Below, in pieces: positions 35,987-43,936 of a stretch of DNA of 64,000 nt (positions are counted from its first letter, which is position 1; each line of letters starts with the position of its first letter). The stretch comes from WHTK01 sp965197795 (GTDB taxonomy: Bacteria; Chloroflexota; Dehalococcoidia; DSTF01; WHTK01), in the NCBI GenBank assembly GCA_965197795.1, contig OZ240228.1, positions 1,922,001 to 1,986,000 on the forward strand, read 5' to 3'. The notes under the pieces were generated by a model, which searched no databases, had not been told where the DNA came from, and worked only from the letters and a program-made list of their open reading frames with translations. A program made the position numbers and the translations under genes.

Positions 35987-36193
35987 GTGCCCTCGCCACG
36001 TTGTCTTTGGTGTACGGACCCGCCGCTGGAGGAGATGGCCGTGCTGCGGTGGCGCGGCGCCAACTCGGAGGTTGCCGACGACAAGGAACGCCTGACGGTA
36101 GGGCTATGCCGGAAGCACCTTGAGCGCCTGCTCAAAGCGGGTCAGCGCGGCCGCGAGAACAAAGGTTGGATGTACAAAGAGGGCTGGTGGTAG
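35987..36193 (+). CDS. Small hypothetical protein with a CxxC / CxxH pair
   Basis: 68 residues from GTG at 35987, two bases after the MoaD-like gene. C-L-W-C near residue 6 and L-C-R-K-H near residue 41 could form a treble-clef or ribbon zinc site; the end is W-M-Y-K-E-G-W-W. Small size, tight spacing and codon use like its neighbours support it as real. Not recognised. Confidence 0.55.
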   Translation: MPSPRCLWCTDPPLEEMAVLRWRGANSEVADDKERLTVGLCRKHLERLLKAGQRGRENKGWMYKEGWW

Positions 36194-36261
36194 ATCCCGA
36201 CCGTCTCTCCCAGGCAGAGGCGCAACAGATTCAACCAATCGGGCCGATTCTCTGTAATGTA

Positions 36262-36444
36262 GGCCCCTCGGGGCCGTTTGAATCATTGCTACATGGATGT
36301 AGCCACATAGTCCAGGGACGGACGTTGAATAGCCGGGCGAGCTAGGATCCGACACCTGAACATGGTTGCCATCGGGTGACGGGGAGCTTAATGGCAAAAC
36401 CGACCGGCCTGCTTCCTTCTTCGGAAGCCTGCAGGTTTCTTTTT
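36262..36444 (+). promoter_or_regulatory. Structured leader of the GGDEF gene, possible attenuator or riboswitch
   Basis: In the 285-base gap before the GGDEF gene: GGCCCC/GGGGCC hairpin (36262-36275), palindrome GCTACAT-GG-ATGTAGC (36288-36303), a stem GGTTGCCAT (36364-36372) with ATGGCAAAACC (36391-36401), then GCTTCC/GGAAGC (36411-36428) followed by TTTCTTTTT (36436-36444), i.e. an intrinsic terminator just before the coding start. AACC of the first stem could instead pair with GGTT at 36434-36437. It does not match the class I cyclic-di-GMP consensus as I know it, so its identity is open. Confidence 0.4.
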
Positions 36445-36478
36445 GTCTTGCGATCGAGAGCGCGAGAAAGGAGACGTT

Positions 36479-37240
36479 TTGCCAGCGAGTATGAGAGTAA
36501 GCCTTTCGCGAGCCATCCTTCCTATTGCTGGTTACTGGAATCTCCTCCTCGCGCTTTCGATCCAAGCACAGGCGCCCACGGGAGACGCTGAGTTCCTTCT
36601 GCCGGCCGTCGTGCTGCTGGGCCTGCCGTTGGTCGTATTCGCATCGATAATCCTCTTCCGTGACGCCCACGCCAGCGGAAGCATTCTCGCCATGCGCGAC
36701 GACCTGACGGGAATCGCCAATCGACGAGCCTTCACGATCCACTCGCAGCTGCTGATCCGCAAGGCGAAGCCCGGCGCGCTGGGACTCATACTCCTGGACG
36801 TCGACCGCCTCAAAACGCTCAACGACACCTGCGGTTACCAGGCCGGTGACGAGCTCCTTGAGAAGTTGGCGAAGCACATCTCCTCAAGATGCAAGCTCTA
36901 CCGCATCGGCGGAGACGAGTTCGCGATACTGGTTGACCGCTCCACGGGTCAGCGTATGACCGAGCTGATGCCGGTGCTGGAGCTATTCTTAGAGACGTTC
37001 GACACCTGCGGCCACTCACACGAGATAAGGGTATCGTTCGGTTCGACCTCGAATCGGCAGGACGAGGAGTTCCGGGACCTGTTCGGACGCGCCGACGACA
37101 GCCTGATCCTGCACAAGTGCCAGCAGTCTCAAGGCCGTTTCAATGGGCGTCCTTCCATGGCGAACCACCCGGACACTCAAACGCTCGACGAAGACTGGGA
37201 CGGCGAAGATGCTGCAGCCAAGCTCAGGCTATTGGGTTAG
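36479..37240 (+). CDS. Membrane-anchored GGDEF domain protein (diguanylate cyclase)
   Basis: About 253 residues from TTG at 36479, five bases behind AAAGGAG; in-frame codons further up overlap the terminator. Two hydrophobic stretches (residues about 13-29 and 41-58) are followed by a GGDEF domain with D-D-L-T-G-I-A-N-R-R-A-F and an intact G-G-D-E-F signature. The Asn of the substrate pocket (L-N-D-T) is present. Predicted to make cyclic-di-GMP, membrane bound, with no recognisable sensor domain. The C-terminus has an acidic tail. Its own transcript is preceded by the structured leader. Confidence 0.88.
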   Translation: MPASMRVSLSRAILPIAGYWNLLLALSIQAQAPTGDAEFLLPAVVLLGLPLVVFASIILFRDAHASGSILAMRDDLTGIANRRAFTIHSQLLIRKAKPGALGLILLDVDRLKTLNDTCGYQAGDELLEKLAKHISSRCKLYRIGGDEFAILVDRSTGQRMTELMPVLELFLETFDTCGHSHEIRVSFGSTSNRQDEEFRDLFGRADDSLILHKCQQSQGRFNGRPSMANHPDTQTLDEDWDGEDAAAKLRLLG

Positions 37241-37437
37241 TAGCACTACCGCCGGGTTCAGCCGCACTCGTAGCCTCGGACTCGGCCTGAGGACGGCGTC
37301 CGCCGCCTCTCAATCCAGGTGATAGAAGCCGAGCGCCAGACTACGTATGTGGCACCGCGAACAGCCCGAGGTCGCTACAAAGGCTTGCCCGCAGAGAAAC
37401 CTCTACGACGGGCGTCGGTTGATAGACGCCGGTTCAC

Positions 37438-37443
37438 TATAAT
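37438..37443 (+). promoter_or_regulatory. Perfect -10 element of a leaderless gene
   Basis: TATAAT is followed by seven bases and the ATG at 37451. No good -35 at 16-18 bases; TTGATA lies only 13 bases upstream. The rest of 37241-37437 holds a GC-rich hairpin after the GGDEF stop (GAGG...CCTC near 37290) and nothing coding. Confidence 0.5.
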
Positions 37444-37450
37444 TCCTTTC

Positions 37451-37657
37451 ATGGTGAACGTACAGGTTGAGTTCAGTTTCGAGGACGCGGTGAGGACTCT
37501 GGGCGTAACGCCGGACAAGCTGCGCCAGCTCATCGAGGAGGGCAAGATAGCGGCCCAACGCGATGGCATCCGCACCCGCATACCACGCCAAACCATTCTC
37601 GACTATCTGTCTGAAGTCAGCGCCGTCCCCGCGATAGAGCGCAGCAAGCGGCGCTAG
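37451..37657 (+). CDS. Excisionase/MerR-like small DNA-binding protein
   Basis: 68 residues from ATG at 37451, chosen because TATAAT ends eight bases before it; a longer frame reading from 37319 would run through the promoter. Winged-helix DNA-binding fold of the excisionase family: F-E-D-A-V-R-T-L-G-V-T-P-D-K-L, E-G-K-I-A-A and R-I-P-R-Q-T-I-L-D-Y-L. Targets unknown; no integrase lies next to it, so a role as a small regulator is as likely as one in excision. Confidence 0.7.
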   Translation: MVNVQVEFSFEDAVRTLGVTPDKLRQLIEEGKIAAQRDGIRTRIPRQTILDYLSEVSAVPAIERSKRR

Positions 37658-37672
37658 GCGCCGGCTCGCTTC

Positions 37673-37879
37673 ATGGCCGTCTTTCTGCTCTGGTTAATCC
37701 TCCTCGTGCTTTGCTGGCCCCTGGCGCTGCTGGCGTTGATTCTCCATCCGATTGTCTGGTTAATCCTGCTTCCTTTTCGCTTACTTGGCTTCGCCGTTGA
37801 CGGCGTCCTTGGCTTTGTCAAAGGCGTCATCCTGCTGCCCACGCGCGTCCTGCGCAGACGTCCGGCAGACCGTACCTAG
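37673..37879 (+). CDS. Small two-helix membrane protein
   Basis: 68 residues, almost wholly hydrophobic to residue 36 (L-L-W-L-I-L-L-V-L-C-W-P-L-A-L) with a second helix near 38-58 and a basic end (R-V-L-R-R-R). Probably cotranscribed with the preceding DNA-binding gene (15-base gap) and the following DUF2277 gene. Family not recognised. Confidence 0.6.
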   Translation: MAVFLLWLILLVLCWPLALLALILHPIVWLILLPFRLLGFAVDGVLGFVKGVILLPTRVLRRRPADRT

Positions 37880-37903
37880 TCGTAGATATCTGGAGGGTCG
37901 AAT

Positions 37904-38128
37904 ATGTGTCGAAGCATCAAGACGCTGCGTAGCGGGGCCGAGGTGGCAACCTCCGAGGAGGTCGAAGCCGCCGCGCTGCAGTTCGTCCGCAAGATCAGCG
38001 GCTTCCGGCGGCCTACCGCTCGTCACCAGGAAGCCTTCGACGCCGCCGTCCGCGACATCTCTCGCATCTCGGAACGGCTGCTGAGCAGCGTGTCGGAAAC
38101 CCTGGTCTCGAATGGCACCACGCGCTAG
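37904..38128 (+). CDS. DUF2277 family protein
   Basis: 74 residues. Begins M-C-R-S-I-K-T-L-R, the family hallmark, with A-T-S-E-E-V-E-A-A-A-L-Q-F-V-R-K and I-S-G-F-R-R-P. Function unknown; common in soil and Gram-positive-like bacteria. GGAGGG precedes the ATG. It overlaps the next gene by 17 bases. Confidence 0.85.
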   Translation: MCRSIKTLRSGAEVATSEEVEAAALQFVRKISGFRRPTARHQEAFDAAVRDISRISERLLSSVSETLVSNGTTR

Positions 38129-39053
38129 GTTCTCCCGCCGGCGACTGATCCAACTAGCCGGTCTGCTGCCCCTCGGGGCGCTGGGCGTCGCCTGCGGCGA
38201 TGACGGTGAGGCTGACGGGGAGGCCGTCGCAGCGCGACCCAGCACCTCGACGCCTTTACCCGAGCCGACGGCGACAGTAACACCCGAACCGCCTTTCATC
38301 GTGGCCGAGGGCGACCAGACGCGATTGCTCATGGAAGGCACGCCATCGGAAACACCGATCCATGTCTTCGGCAGCGGCCGGGAAGGGCCGATCATGGCCA
38401 TCCTTGGGGGAGTACACGGCAACGAGCCCGGCGGTTGGCTAGCAGCGGAACGAGTTCGCGACTCGCTGCGGCCCGAAAACGGCGCGCTGATCGTCGTGCC
38501 GAGAGCCAACACGCTGGCCGTGCAGCAGTTCGTGCGTACGACGGATGAGCTGGGCGACCTCAATCGCCTCTACCCCGGGGATCCAGACGGCCAGCCGATG
38601 GCGCAAATGGCGTTTGAGATAACGGAGACTCTGCGGCAGTTTCACGCCACCCACTCGCTGGACCTTCACGAATCCTGGGCTTTCTTCAACGACCGTACAG
38701 ATACACAGACCGGGACGGCCTTCCTGGGGCAGACGCTATCGAGCTCGACGGCTCAGGGCCTGGCGCTGGGGCGCGCAATCGTGGCCGAAGTTAACGGGCG
38801 CATCCTCTCGCCGGTCGAGGAGATGACGCTCCGTGAGTGGCCACCGCCCGGCTTCGTGTTTCCGACGCCAACTCCGCGCGCCGGCCGCAGCGCCACTTCT
38901 TCCCGCCGCAGTCGCTCCAGTCTCGGGCTCTCGACGCACATACCGGGGCTGGTGGCGTTATTGGCGGAGATGGGGCAGCAGCAGGCGCTCGAGCGGCGCA
39001 TCGCTGTGCACGTGGACATCGTCACGGAGGCGATGCGGCAGGTCGGGATGTGA
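38112..39053 (+). CDS. Tat-exported lipoprotein of the M14/AstE zinc carboxypeptidase family
   Basis: 313 residues. N-terminus S-R-R-R-L-I-Q-L-A-G is a twin-arginine signal and L-G-V-A-C a lipobox, so a folded protein would be exported and lipid-anchored. After a Pro/Thr linker comes the catalytic core: G-V-H-G-N-E-P-G (zinc His and Glu, near residue 99) and L-D-L-H-E-S (third ligand region, near 183). This matches succinylglutamate desuccinylase/aspartoacylase-type M14 enzymes. Substrate unknown. tatB and tatC are at 50.7-52 kb. Confidence 0.8.
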   Translation: MAPRARFSRRRLIQLAGLLPLGALGVACGDDGEADGEAVAARPSTSTPLPEPTATVTPEPPFIVAEGDQTRLLMEGTPSETPIHVFGSGREGPIMAILGGVHGNEPGGWLAAERVRDSLRPENGALIVVPRANTLAVQQFVRTTDELGDLNRLYPGDPDGQPMAQMAFEITETLRQFHATHSLDLHESWAFFNDRTDTQTGTAFLGQTLSSSTAQGLALGRAIVAEVNGRILSPVEEMTLREWPPPGFVFPTPTPRAGRSATSSRRSRSSLGLSTHIPGLVALLAEMGQQQALERRIAVHVDIVTEAMRQVGM

Positions 39054-39476
39054 AGCCGCCGATCTTTCACATCTGCGGCTGCCCTGGGTCCGGAAAGTCG
39101 ACTCTCGCTCCCTTGTTAGCCAAGCGCCTTCCTGAATATCACGTGCTCGACTGCGACTGGCTCATGGACTCGCTAAACGAGCTAAGTGGTGTCGATCTGT
39201 TCACTCACAGCGAGTCATGGCCGGCCCTGGGAAACGTCTGGTTCGCTATCGCTGGCACTAATGCCGCTGCAGGACGATCCACGGCTGTCACCTGGCGTGC
39301 CTAACGAACTAAAAGGGCCTCGCTTACGAAATCGCGCGGGCTCGCTTCATTGCCTGCTGCTGGATTCTTCGGATGAGTCTTTGCGCAGCAGACTCACTCA
39401 GCGTAAATGGGACGAGTCGCAGATTAGGGAAGCGTTGACCGACGCAAGACCGCATGCGGACACTCGGCCTAAATAG
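39050..39476 (+). pseudogene. P-loop kinase-like (AAA) gene broken by a frameshift
   Basis: GTG at 39050 overlaps the previous stop (GTGA). Frame one gives F-H-I-C-G-C-P-G-S-G-K-S-T-L (Walker A), L-D-C-D-W-L and W-F-A-I-A-G-T-N-A-A-A-G-R-S-T before a stop at 39302. The match to the family continues in the next frame from about 39285: L-S-P-G-V-P-N-E-L, A-G-S-L-H-C-L-L-L-D and E-S-L-R-S-R-L-T-Q-R ending at 39476. One small indel near 39283-39290 would restore it. The family is the small nucleotide-kinase-like group of P-loop ATPases. Confidence 0.65.
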
Positions 39477-39548
39477 CATCGCTACCGACATTTCGACCTC
39501 CGAAGAGACGGCCAGGCATGCAGAGTCCTGGATTCGGAGCCGGGTCCG

Positions 39549-39791
39549 TTAGTGCGTGTGGCCGCCCGGTCCGTGGCTGTGCCCGTGGCCGTGGTCGAAC
39601 GCGCCCATATCGGGCATCGCGGTCGCCGGGTCCTGGGCAGAGCCCGGCAGGAAGGTCATCGGCATCGTGAAGACTCGTTCCGCTTCCGCGCCATCGGTGG
39701 GACACGACGCCGGTTCCGTGGCGCGGCTGAATGGCCGCTGGACCTCGAAGTCAAGGCCGCACTTCGGGCAGTGAAAATCGTACGTTGGCAT
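39549..39791 (-). CDS. FmdB-type zinc ribbon protein with His-rich tail
   Basis: 80 residues. M-P-T-Y-D-F-H-C-P-K-C-G is the FmdB/CxxC putative regulator start. The second knuckle, normally C-P-x-C, is C-P-T-D, so one zinc Cys is missing. The C-terminus is a histidine-rich stretch (D-H-G-H-G-H-S-H) that could bind metal instead or in addition. AGGAGGT precedes the ATG. Divergent from the Fur-type regulator, 102 bases between starts, which suggests shared metal-dependent control. Confidence 0.8.
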   Translation of the reverse strand: MPTYDFHCPKCGLDFEVQRPFSRATEPASCPTDGAEAERVFTMPMTFLPGSAQDPATAMPDMGAFDHGHGHSHGPGGHTH

Positions 39792-39881
39792 TGGGCGCTA
39801 CCTCCTGGCAGCCGTCTGAGACCTGAAGTGTGACTAGATTAACAGGTCGGGCGGGCTGGGGCAGACTCGCGACGCCAGGGC

Positions 39882-39887
39882 TATAAT
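39882..39887 (+). promoter_or_regulatory. -10 element of the Fur-type gene (leaderless start)
   Basis: TATAAT is followed by six bases and GTG at 39894, so the mRNA would start at or beside the start codon. No clear -35 is seen. Confidence 0.55.
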
Positions 39888-39893
39888 CGAGAC

Positions 39894-40325
39894 GTGAGGA
39901 GCGAAACCGAAACGCAATTACTGCTGGACGACCTGCGCGATCAGGGCTACAAAATCACGTCTCCCAGGCACTCGGTCATTGAATCGGTGGCCGGCAGGGA
40001 CGAAAACTTCACCGCCGAGGAGTTGGCATCCGAACTGGCGCCGATCGGACGCGCGACCGTCTACCGCACGCTGAAACTCCTGGTCGACCAGGGCCTGGTT
40101 TGCCGCGTCGTGCTCAACGACGGCGCCGTCTGCTATCGCGCGGCTCACCGCTCCCACCACCACCACCTCGTCTGCGTTGGCTGCGGGATGACGGAAGACG
40201 TGCACTTGGCGGACGTCGAGAAGGTCATCGACGGCGTGCGCGTCGCGACCCAGTTCGACATCGTCGGTCACCGTATCGAGATGTACGGCCTCTGCCCTGC
40301 CTGCAAGCGACGCCAGCAGAGCTGA
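39894..40325 (+). CDS. Fur-family metal-dependent transcriptional regulator
   Basis: 143 residues from GTG. Winged-helix domain with Y-K-I-T-S-P-R-H-S-V-I and R-A-T-V-Y-R-T-L-K-L-L (recognition helix), then a metal-sensing domain with H-H-H-H-L-V-C-V-G-C-G and a C-terminal C-P-A-C zinc pair. Whether it senses iron, zinc, manganese or peroxide cannot be told. It stands at the head of the siroheme/heme cluster and is divergent from the FmdB-like gene; iron control of tetrapyrrole genes would fit. Confidence 0.9.
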   Translation: MRSETETQLLLDDLRDQGYKITSPRHSVIESVAGRDENFTAEELASELAPIGRATVYRTLKLLVDQGLVCRVVLNDGAVCYRAAHRSHHHHLVCVGCGMTEDVHLADVEKVIDGVRVATQFDIVGHRIEMYGLCPACKRRQQS

Positions 40326-40374
40326 TCCGGCCTACCTCACGTCCCGGCGAGAAGGTGATCGTCTCCGCCTGGTC

Positions 40375-40380
40375 TAAAAT
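40375..40380 (+). promoter_or_regulatory. -10 element of the precorrin-2 dehydrogenase gene (leaderless start)
   Basis: TAAAAT, six bases, then GTG at 40387. It is the third close repeat of this geometry within 3 kb. Confidence 0.45.
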
Positions 40381-40386
40381 GTCGGG

Positions 40387-41037
40387 GTGGATTACTACCC
40401 TGTATTCATCGACCTGAAGAATCGGCCCGTGCTTGTGGTGGGTGGTGGCAAAGTGGCGGAGGGCAAGGTCCAGGGACTGCTGGGCGCCGGCGCCGACGTG
40501 GCGCTGGTCGGGCCGCAGCTCACCGACGCGCTGAGTAACCTGGTAACAGCCGGGCGCGTCCGCCACACGCCGCGAGAATACGAGACGGCCGACCTCGACG
40601 AGCATGCAATGTGCTTCGTCGCGACGGACGATGGGGCGATCAACGCCAGGGTCGCTGCGGACTGTCGAGCCAGGGGCATCTGGGTCAACGCGGCGGACGA
40701 CCCCGTCAATTGCGATTTCATCCTGCCGTCCGTGGTACGAAACGGAAAGATCGTGGTCGCAGCCTCGACCGGTGGGGCCAGCCCGGCGATGGCGCGCCGC
40801 CTGCGAGAGGAGCTGACGGCTTTTCTCGACGAGGATTACGCCCCGTTGACCGAGCTGCTGGCCGAAGTCCGGGCAGAGGTCCGTGCCGCCAAGCTAAAGG
40901 TCGACCCCGAGAAGTGGCAGAGCGCCATCGACGCCACGCTGCGTACGCTCGTGGCGCAGGGTCGCCTCGATGAGGCGCGCGACCGCCTTCGCCTGGCGCT
41001 TGGCGTCGAGCCTTCAACCCTGCGGCGGGAGGGCTGA
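40387..41037 (+). CDS. Precorrin-2 dehydrogenase / sirohydrochlorin ferrochelatase (CysG N-terminal / Met8 type)
   Basis: 216 residues. Rossmann domain with V-L-V-V-G-G-G-K-V-A near residue 15, then A-T-D-D and V-N-A-A-D-D-P-V-N-C-D-F near residue 100 (family catalytic Asp) and S-T-G-G-A-S-P-A-M-A-R. It oxidises precorrin-2 to sirohydrochlorin and may insert iron. First gene of the cluster leading to hemC and cobA-hemD. The N-terminus starts at a GTG with a leaderless promoter. Confidence 0.92.
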   Translation: MDYYPVFIDLKNRPVLVVGGGKVAEGKVQGLLGAGADVALVGPQLTDALSNLVTAGRVRHTPREYETADLDEHAMCFVATDDGAINARVAADCRARGIWVNAADDPVNCDFILPSVVRNGKIVVAASTGGASPAMARRLREELTAFLDEDYAPLTELLAEVRAEVRAAKLKVDPEKWQSAIDATLRTLVAQGRLDEARDRLRLALGVEPSTLRREG

Positions 41038-41038
41038 C

Positions 41039-41932
41039 TTGCGCCCGCTGACCATCGGCACCCGCGGCAGCGCCCTGGCTCTGCGCCAGGTTAAGCTTGT
41101 TAGCGATGCGATACACGCCAACGACGCCACCGTCAGTGTGACTCATACCGTGGTGCAGACGGAGGGCGACAGACGCGCCGACGTCTCGCTCGGAGAGATC
41201 GGCGGGCAGGGTGTCTTCGTCAAGGACATCGAAGCTCGCCTCTTGCAAGGCGAGTTCGACCTCGCTGTGCACAGCCTCAAGGACATGCCCGCCGTGCAGC
41301 CGACCGGCCTGACAATCGCCGCGTACCTGCCGCGGGCGGACGCCAGGGACGCGTTAGCGGCGCGTGACGGCCTGGACCTCGCGGGATTGCCCGCCGGGGC
41401 CCGCATCGGCAGCGACAGCGAGCGGCGCGCACTACAGATTCGGGCACTACGGCCAGACGTCCAGGTGGTCAGCATCCGCGGCAACGTCGACACGCGCCTG
41501 CGCAAGGTCGCTAACGGCGACTACGACGCCGTCGTGCTGGCAGTAGCCGGGCTGGAACGGCTCGGCCTGCTGGACCGCGCGACGCAGGTGTTCTCGGTCC
41601 AGGAGCTGCTTCCCGCCGTCGGCCAGGGCGTCCTCGCGGTGCAGTGCCGGGAGGACGACTCGGAGCTGATCGAATACCTCGCAACCATCGATGACGCCAC
41701 GACACGCGTTGCCGCGACGGCTGAGCGCGCCTTCCTGCGCACACTCGGCGCCGGCTGCCGCCTGCCGGTGGGCGCCTACGCCAGGCTGGACGGCGACGGC
41801 CTCCGGGTCGATGCGCTGCTGGGCGGCCCGGACGGCAAGCAATATCGCGGCGACGCCAAGGGACCGGCCAAAGCCGCGGATCAGCTCGGCGCGGGGCTGG
41901 CTTACAGCCTGCGAAAGGCGGCAGGCGTCTGA
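41039..41932 (+). CDS. hemC: Porphobilinogen deaminase (hydroxymethylbilane synthase) HemC
   Basis: About 297 residues from TTG at 41039, five bases after GGGAGGG. It joins four porphobilinogens to hydroxymethylbilane. Seen: I-G-T-R-G-S-A-L-A-L near the start, H-S-L-K-D-M-P near residue 78, R-G-N-V-D-T-R-L and the cofactor-attachment loop L-G-A-G-C-R-L-P-V-G (Cys near 240). The stop TGA overlaps the next ATG (TGATG). Confidence 0.95.
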   Translation: MRPLTIGTRGSALALRQVKLVSDAIHANDATVSVTHTVVQTEGDRRADVSLGEIGGQGVFVKDIEARLLQGEFDLAVHSLKDMPAVQPTGLTIAAYLPRADARDALAARDGLDLAGLPAGARIGSDSERRALQIRALRPDVQVVSIRGNVDTRLRKVANGDYDAVVLAVAGLERLGLLDRATQVFSVQELLPAVGQGVLAVQCREDDSELIEYLATIDDATTRVAATAERAFLRTLGAGCRLPVGAYARLDGDGLRVDALLGGPDGKQYRGDAKGPAKAADQLGAGLAYSLRKAAGV

Positions 41933-43476
41933 TGCCGGGCTTCGTATCGCTGGTCGGCGCGGGCCCGGGCGACCCCGGCCTGCTGACGCTGGCGGGACGT
42001 GACCGTCTGGAGCGCGCCGACGTCGTCGTCTACGACCGCCTGATCGACCCCTCGTTGGTGGATTACGCGCCGGTGGACGCCGAGCGCGTCTACGCCGGCA
42101 AGGCAACGTCTCAGAAGTCGCTATCCCAGGATGAGATAAATGGCCTGCTGGTTGAGCACGGCAAGGCGGGCAAGCGCGTCGTCCGGCTCAAAGGCGGCGA
42201 TCCGTTCGTTTTCGGTCGCGGCGGCGAGGAAGCGCTGGCGCTGGCAGCGGCCGGCGTGCCGTTCGAGGTGGTGCCCGGCGTGACGTCGGCGATCGCGGCG
42301 GCCGCCTACGCCGGCGTCCCCGTGACGCACCGCGGGCTGGCATCGTCGTTCGCCGTCGTCACCGGCCACGAAGACGATGAAAAGCCCGAGACGATGGTGG
42401 ACTGGCGCTCCCTGGCGACTTCTGTGGACACCATCGTTGTACTCATGGGCGGCGCCGCGCTGGCGAGCGTCGCGGCAGCGCTGATCGACGGCGGTCGAGA
42501 CGCGGCCACACCGTGCGTCAGCGTCGAATGGGGCACAACGGCGCGCCAGCGCAGCGTTGCGGCACCGCTGACTGAGATCGCCGAATCGGTGCGCGAATCC
42601 GGGCTCGGCTCGCCGTTGCTTACAGTAATCGGCCGCGTCGCGGAGCTGCGGGACCACATCCGCTGGTTCGAGTCGCGGCCGCTGTTCGGCAAGCGCGTCC
42701 TGGTGACGCGAACCCGCAGGCAGGCCAGCGCCCTATCGGACCTGCTGCGGCGTGAAGGCGCGGTGCCGGTCGAGCTGCCGGCGCTGCAGATGGTCCCGCT
42801 GGCCACGGACGAGCAGATGGAGGGCGTAGCGTCTCGCCTAGAAGCGCGGCTCTACGACTGGTGCCTCTTCACCAGCACCAACGCGGTCGACTTCCTCTTC
42901 GACTACCTGGAGCGCAGTCAACGCGACGCTCGTGTCTTCGCCGGCTGCAAGCTCGCGGCGCTGGGTGCGGCAACCGCCGCCTCGCTCGCCGCGCACGGAC
43001 TGCGCGCCGACGTCACGGCCAGCGAGTTCACCTCGGCCGGCCTGCTCGAGGAAATGCCCATCGACATCGGCGGGGCGCGTGTGCTGCTGCCGCACGCCGA
43101 GGGAGGTAGCGAGGAGCTGTACGGCGGCCTCAAGGCGCGCGGCGCCAACGTCGAAGAGCTGGTGCTGTACGATTCCGCTGTGCCGGGCGAGCCGGACGCC
43201 GATACGTTGCAAGTCGTGCGTCGGGGTGGGATAGACGTGGCGACCTTCGCGTCGTCCTCGTCGGTCCGCAACCTGAAGACGCTGCTGGGCGACGACTTCG
43301 CGCGACTCAACGCTGCGACGGTCGCCTGCATCGGCCCGGTCACGGCCAAGACAGCGCGGGAGGCCGGTCTCGACGTGAAAATCGAGCCGTCGACACACAC
43401 GATCCCGGCGCTGGTCGAGGCGCTGAAGGCGCACTACGCAGGCGAGGCACCGCGGGTTGCAACCCGCGGCATATGA
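41932..43476 (+). CDS. cobA-hemD: Uroporphyrinogen-III C-methyltransferase / uroporphyrinogen-III synthase fusion
   Basis: 514 residues. Residues 1-245 are a SAM-dependent methyltransferase (V-G-A-G-P-G-D-P-G-L-L-T, V-R-L-K-G-G-D-P-F-V-F-G-R-G-G-E-E, V-P-G-V-T-S); residues about 250-510 are HemD (V-L-V-T-R-T-R-R-Q, F-T-S-T-N-A-V, S-S-S-S-V-R-N). HemD closes the ring to uroporphyrinogen III, CobA methylates it to precorrin-2, the substrate of the dehydrogenase two genes upstream. Such fusions are common in Firmicutes and Chloroflexota. Confidence 0.94.
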   Translation: MPGFVSLVGAGPGDPGLLTLAGRDRLERADVVVYDRLIDPSLVDYAPVDAERVYAGKATSQKSLSQDEINGLLVEHGKAGKRVVRLKGGDPFVFGRGGEEALALAAAGVPFEVVPGVTSAIAAAAYAGVPVTHRGLASSFAVVTGHEDDEKPETMVDWRSLATSVDTIVVLMGGAALASVAAALIDGGRDAATPCVSVEWGTTARQRSVAAPLTEIAESVRESGLGSPLLTVIGRVAELRDHIRWFESRPLFGKRVLVTRTRRQASALSDLLRREGAVPVELPALQMVPLATDEQMEGVASRLEARLYDWCLFTSTNAVDFLFDYLERSQRDARVFAGCKLAALGAATAASLAAHGLRADVTASEFTSAGLLEEMPIDIGGARVLLPHAEGGSEELYGGLKARGANVEELVLYDSAVPGEPDADTLQVVRRGGIDVATFASSSSVRNLKTLLGDDFARLNAATVACIGPVTAKTAREAGLDVKIEPSTHTIPALVEALKAHYAGEAPRVATRGI

Positions 43477-43491
43477 GGAAGTTCGTCTCTG

Positions 43492-43935
43492 ATGGCGTAT
43501 GAGTGGGCCAACCGGATCCGGCCGCTGGCAATCTGCGTCTTCCGGCGCGACGACGGCTGCATCCTCGTCGCGCCCGGCTTCGACACGGTGAAGCAGCAGG
43601 CCTTCTACCGCCCGCTCGGCGGCGAGATCGAGTTCGGCGAGCGGGCCGAGGCGGCCGTGCGGCGCGAAATCCGCGAGGAGCTCGGGTCGGAGATCGAAGA
43701 CGTCAGGCTTCTAAGCGTCAGCGAGAACATCTTCACCTTCCTCGGCGCGCAGGGCCACGAGCTGGTCTGGAGCTTCGAGGCCCAGTTCTCGGACGTTGCG
43801 TTCTACGAGCGCGAGGTCGTCATGTGTGACGAGGACGGCGCCGCTTTCGAAGCGCACTGGGTGCCGCTGGACGCTTTTCGGCGGGGCGACTTCCCGCTGT
43901 TTCCGGACGGGCTGCTGAAGAGGCTGGAGACTTGA
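43492..43935 (+). CDS. NUDIX hydrolase
   Basis: 147 residues with a complete NUDIX box: G-G-E-I-E-F-G-E ... R-R-E-I-R-E-E-L-G. It hydrolyses a nucleoside-diphosphate-linked substrate with Mg. GAGGAAG precedes the ATG. It lies between cobA-hemD and the foreign-looking gene, in the operon. Substrate unknown. Confidence 0.88.
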   Translation: MAYEWANRIRPLAICVFRRDDGCILVAPGFDTVKQQAFYRPLGGEIEFGERAEAAVRREIREELGSEIEDVRLLSVSENIFTFLGAQGHELVWSFEAQFSDVAFYEREVVMCDEDGAAFEAHWVPLDAFRRGDFPLFPDGLLKRLET

Positions 43936-43936
43936 G

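Noticed and set aside
36262..36444. Cyclic-di-GMP class I riboswitch before the GGDEF gene
   Set aside because: The conserved CACGCACAGGGCAAACC and GACGCAAAGCC segments are not present. Kept only as an unidentified structured leader.
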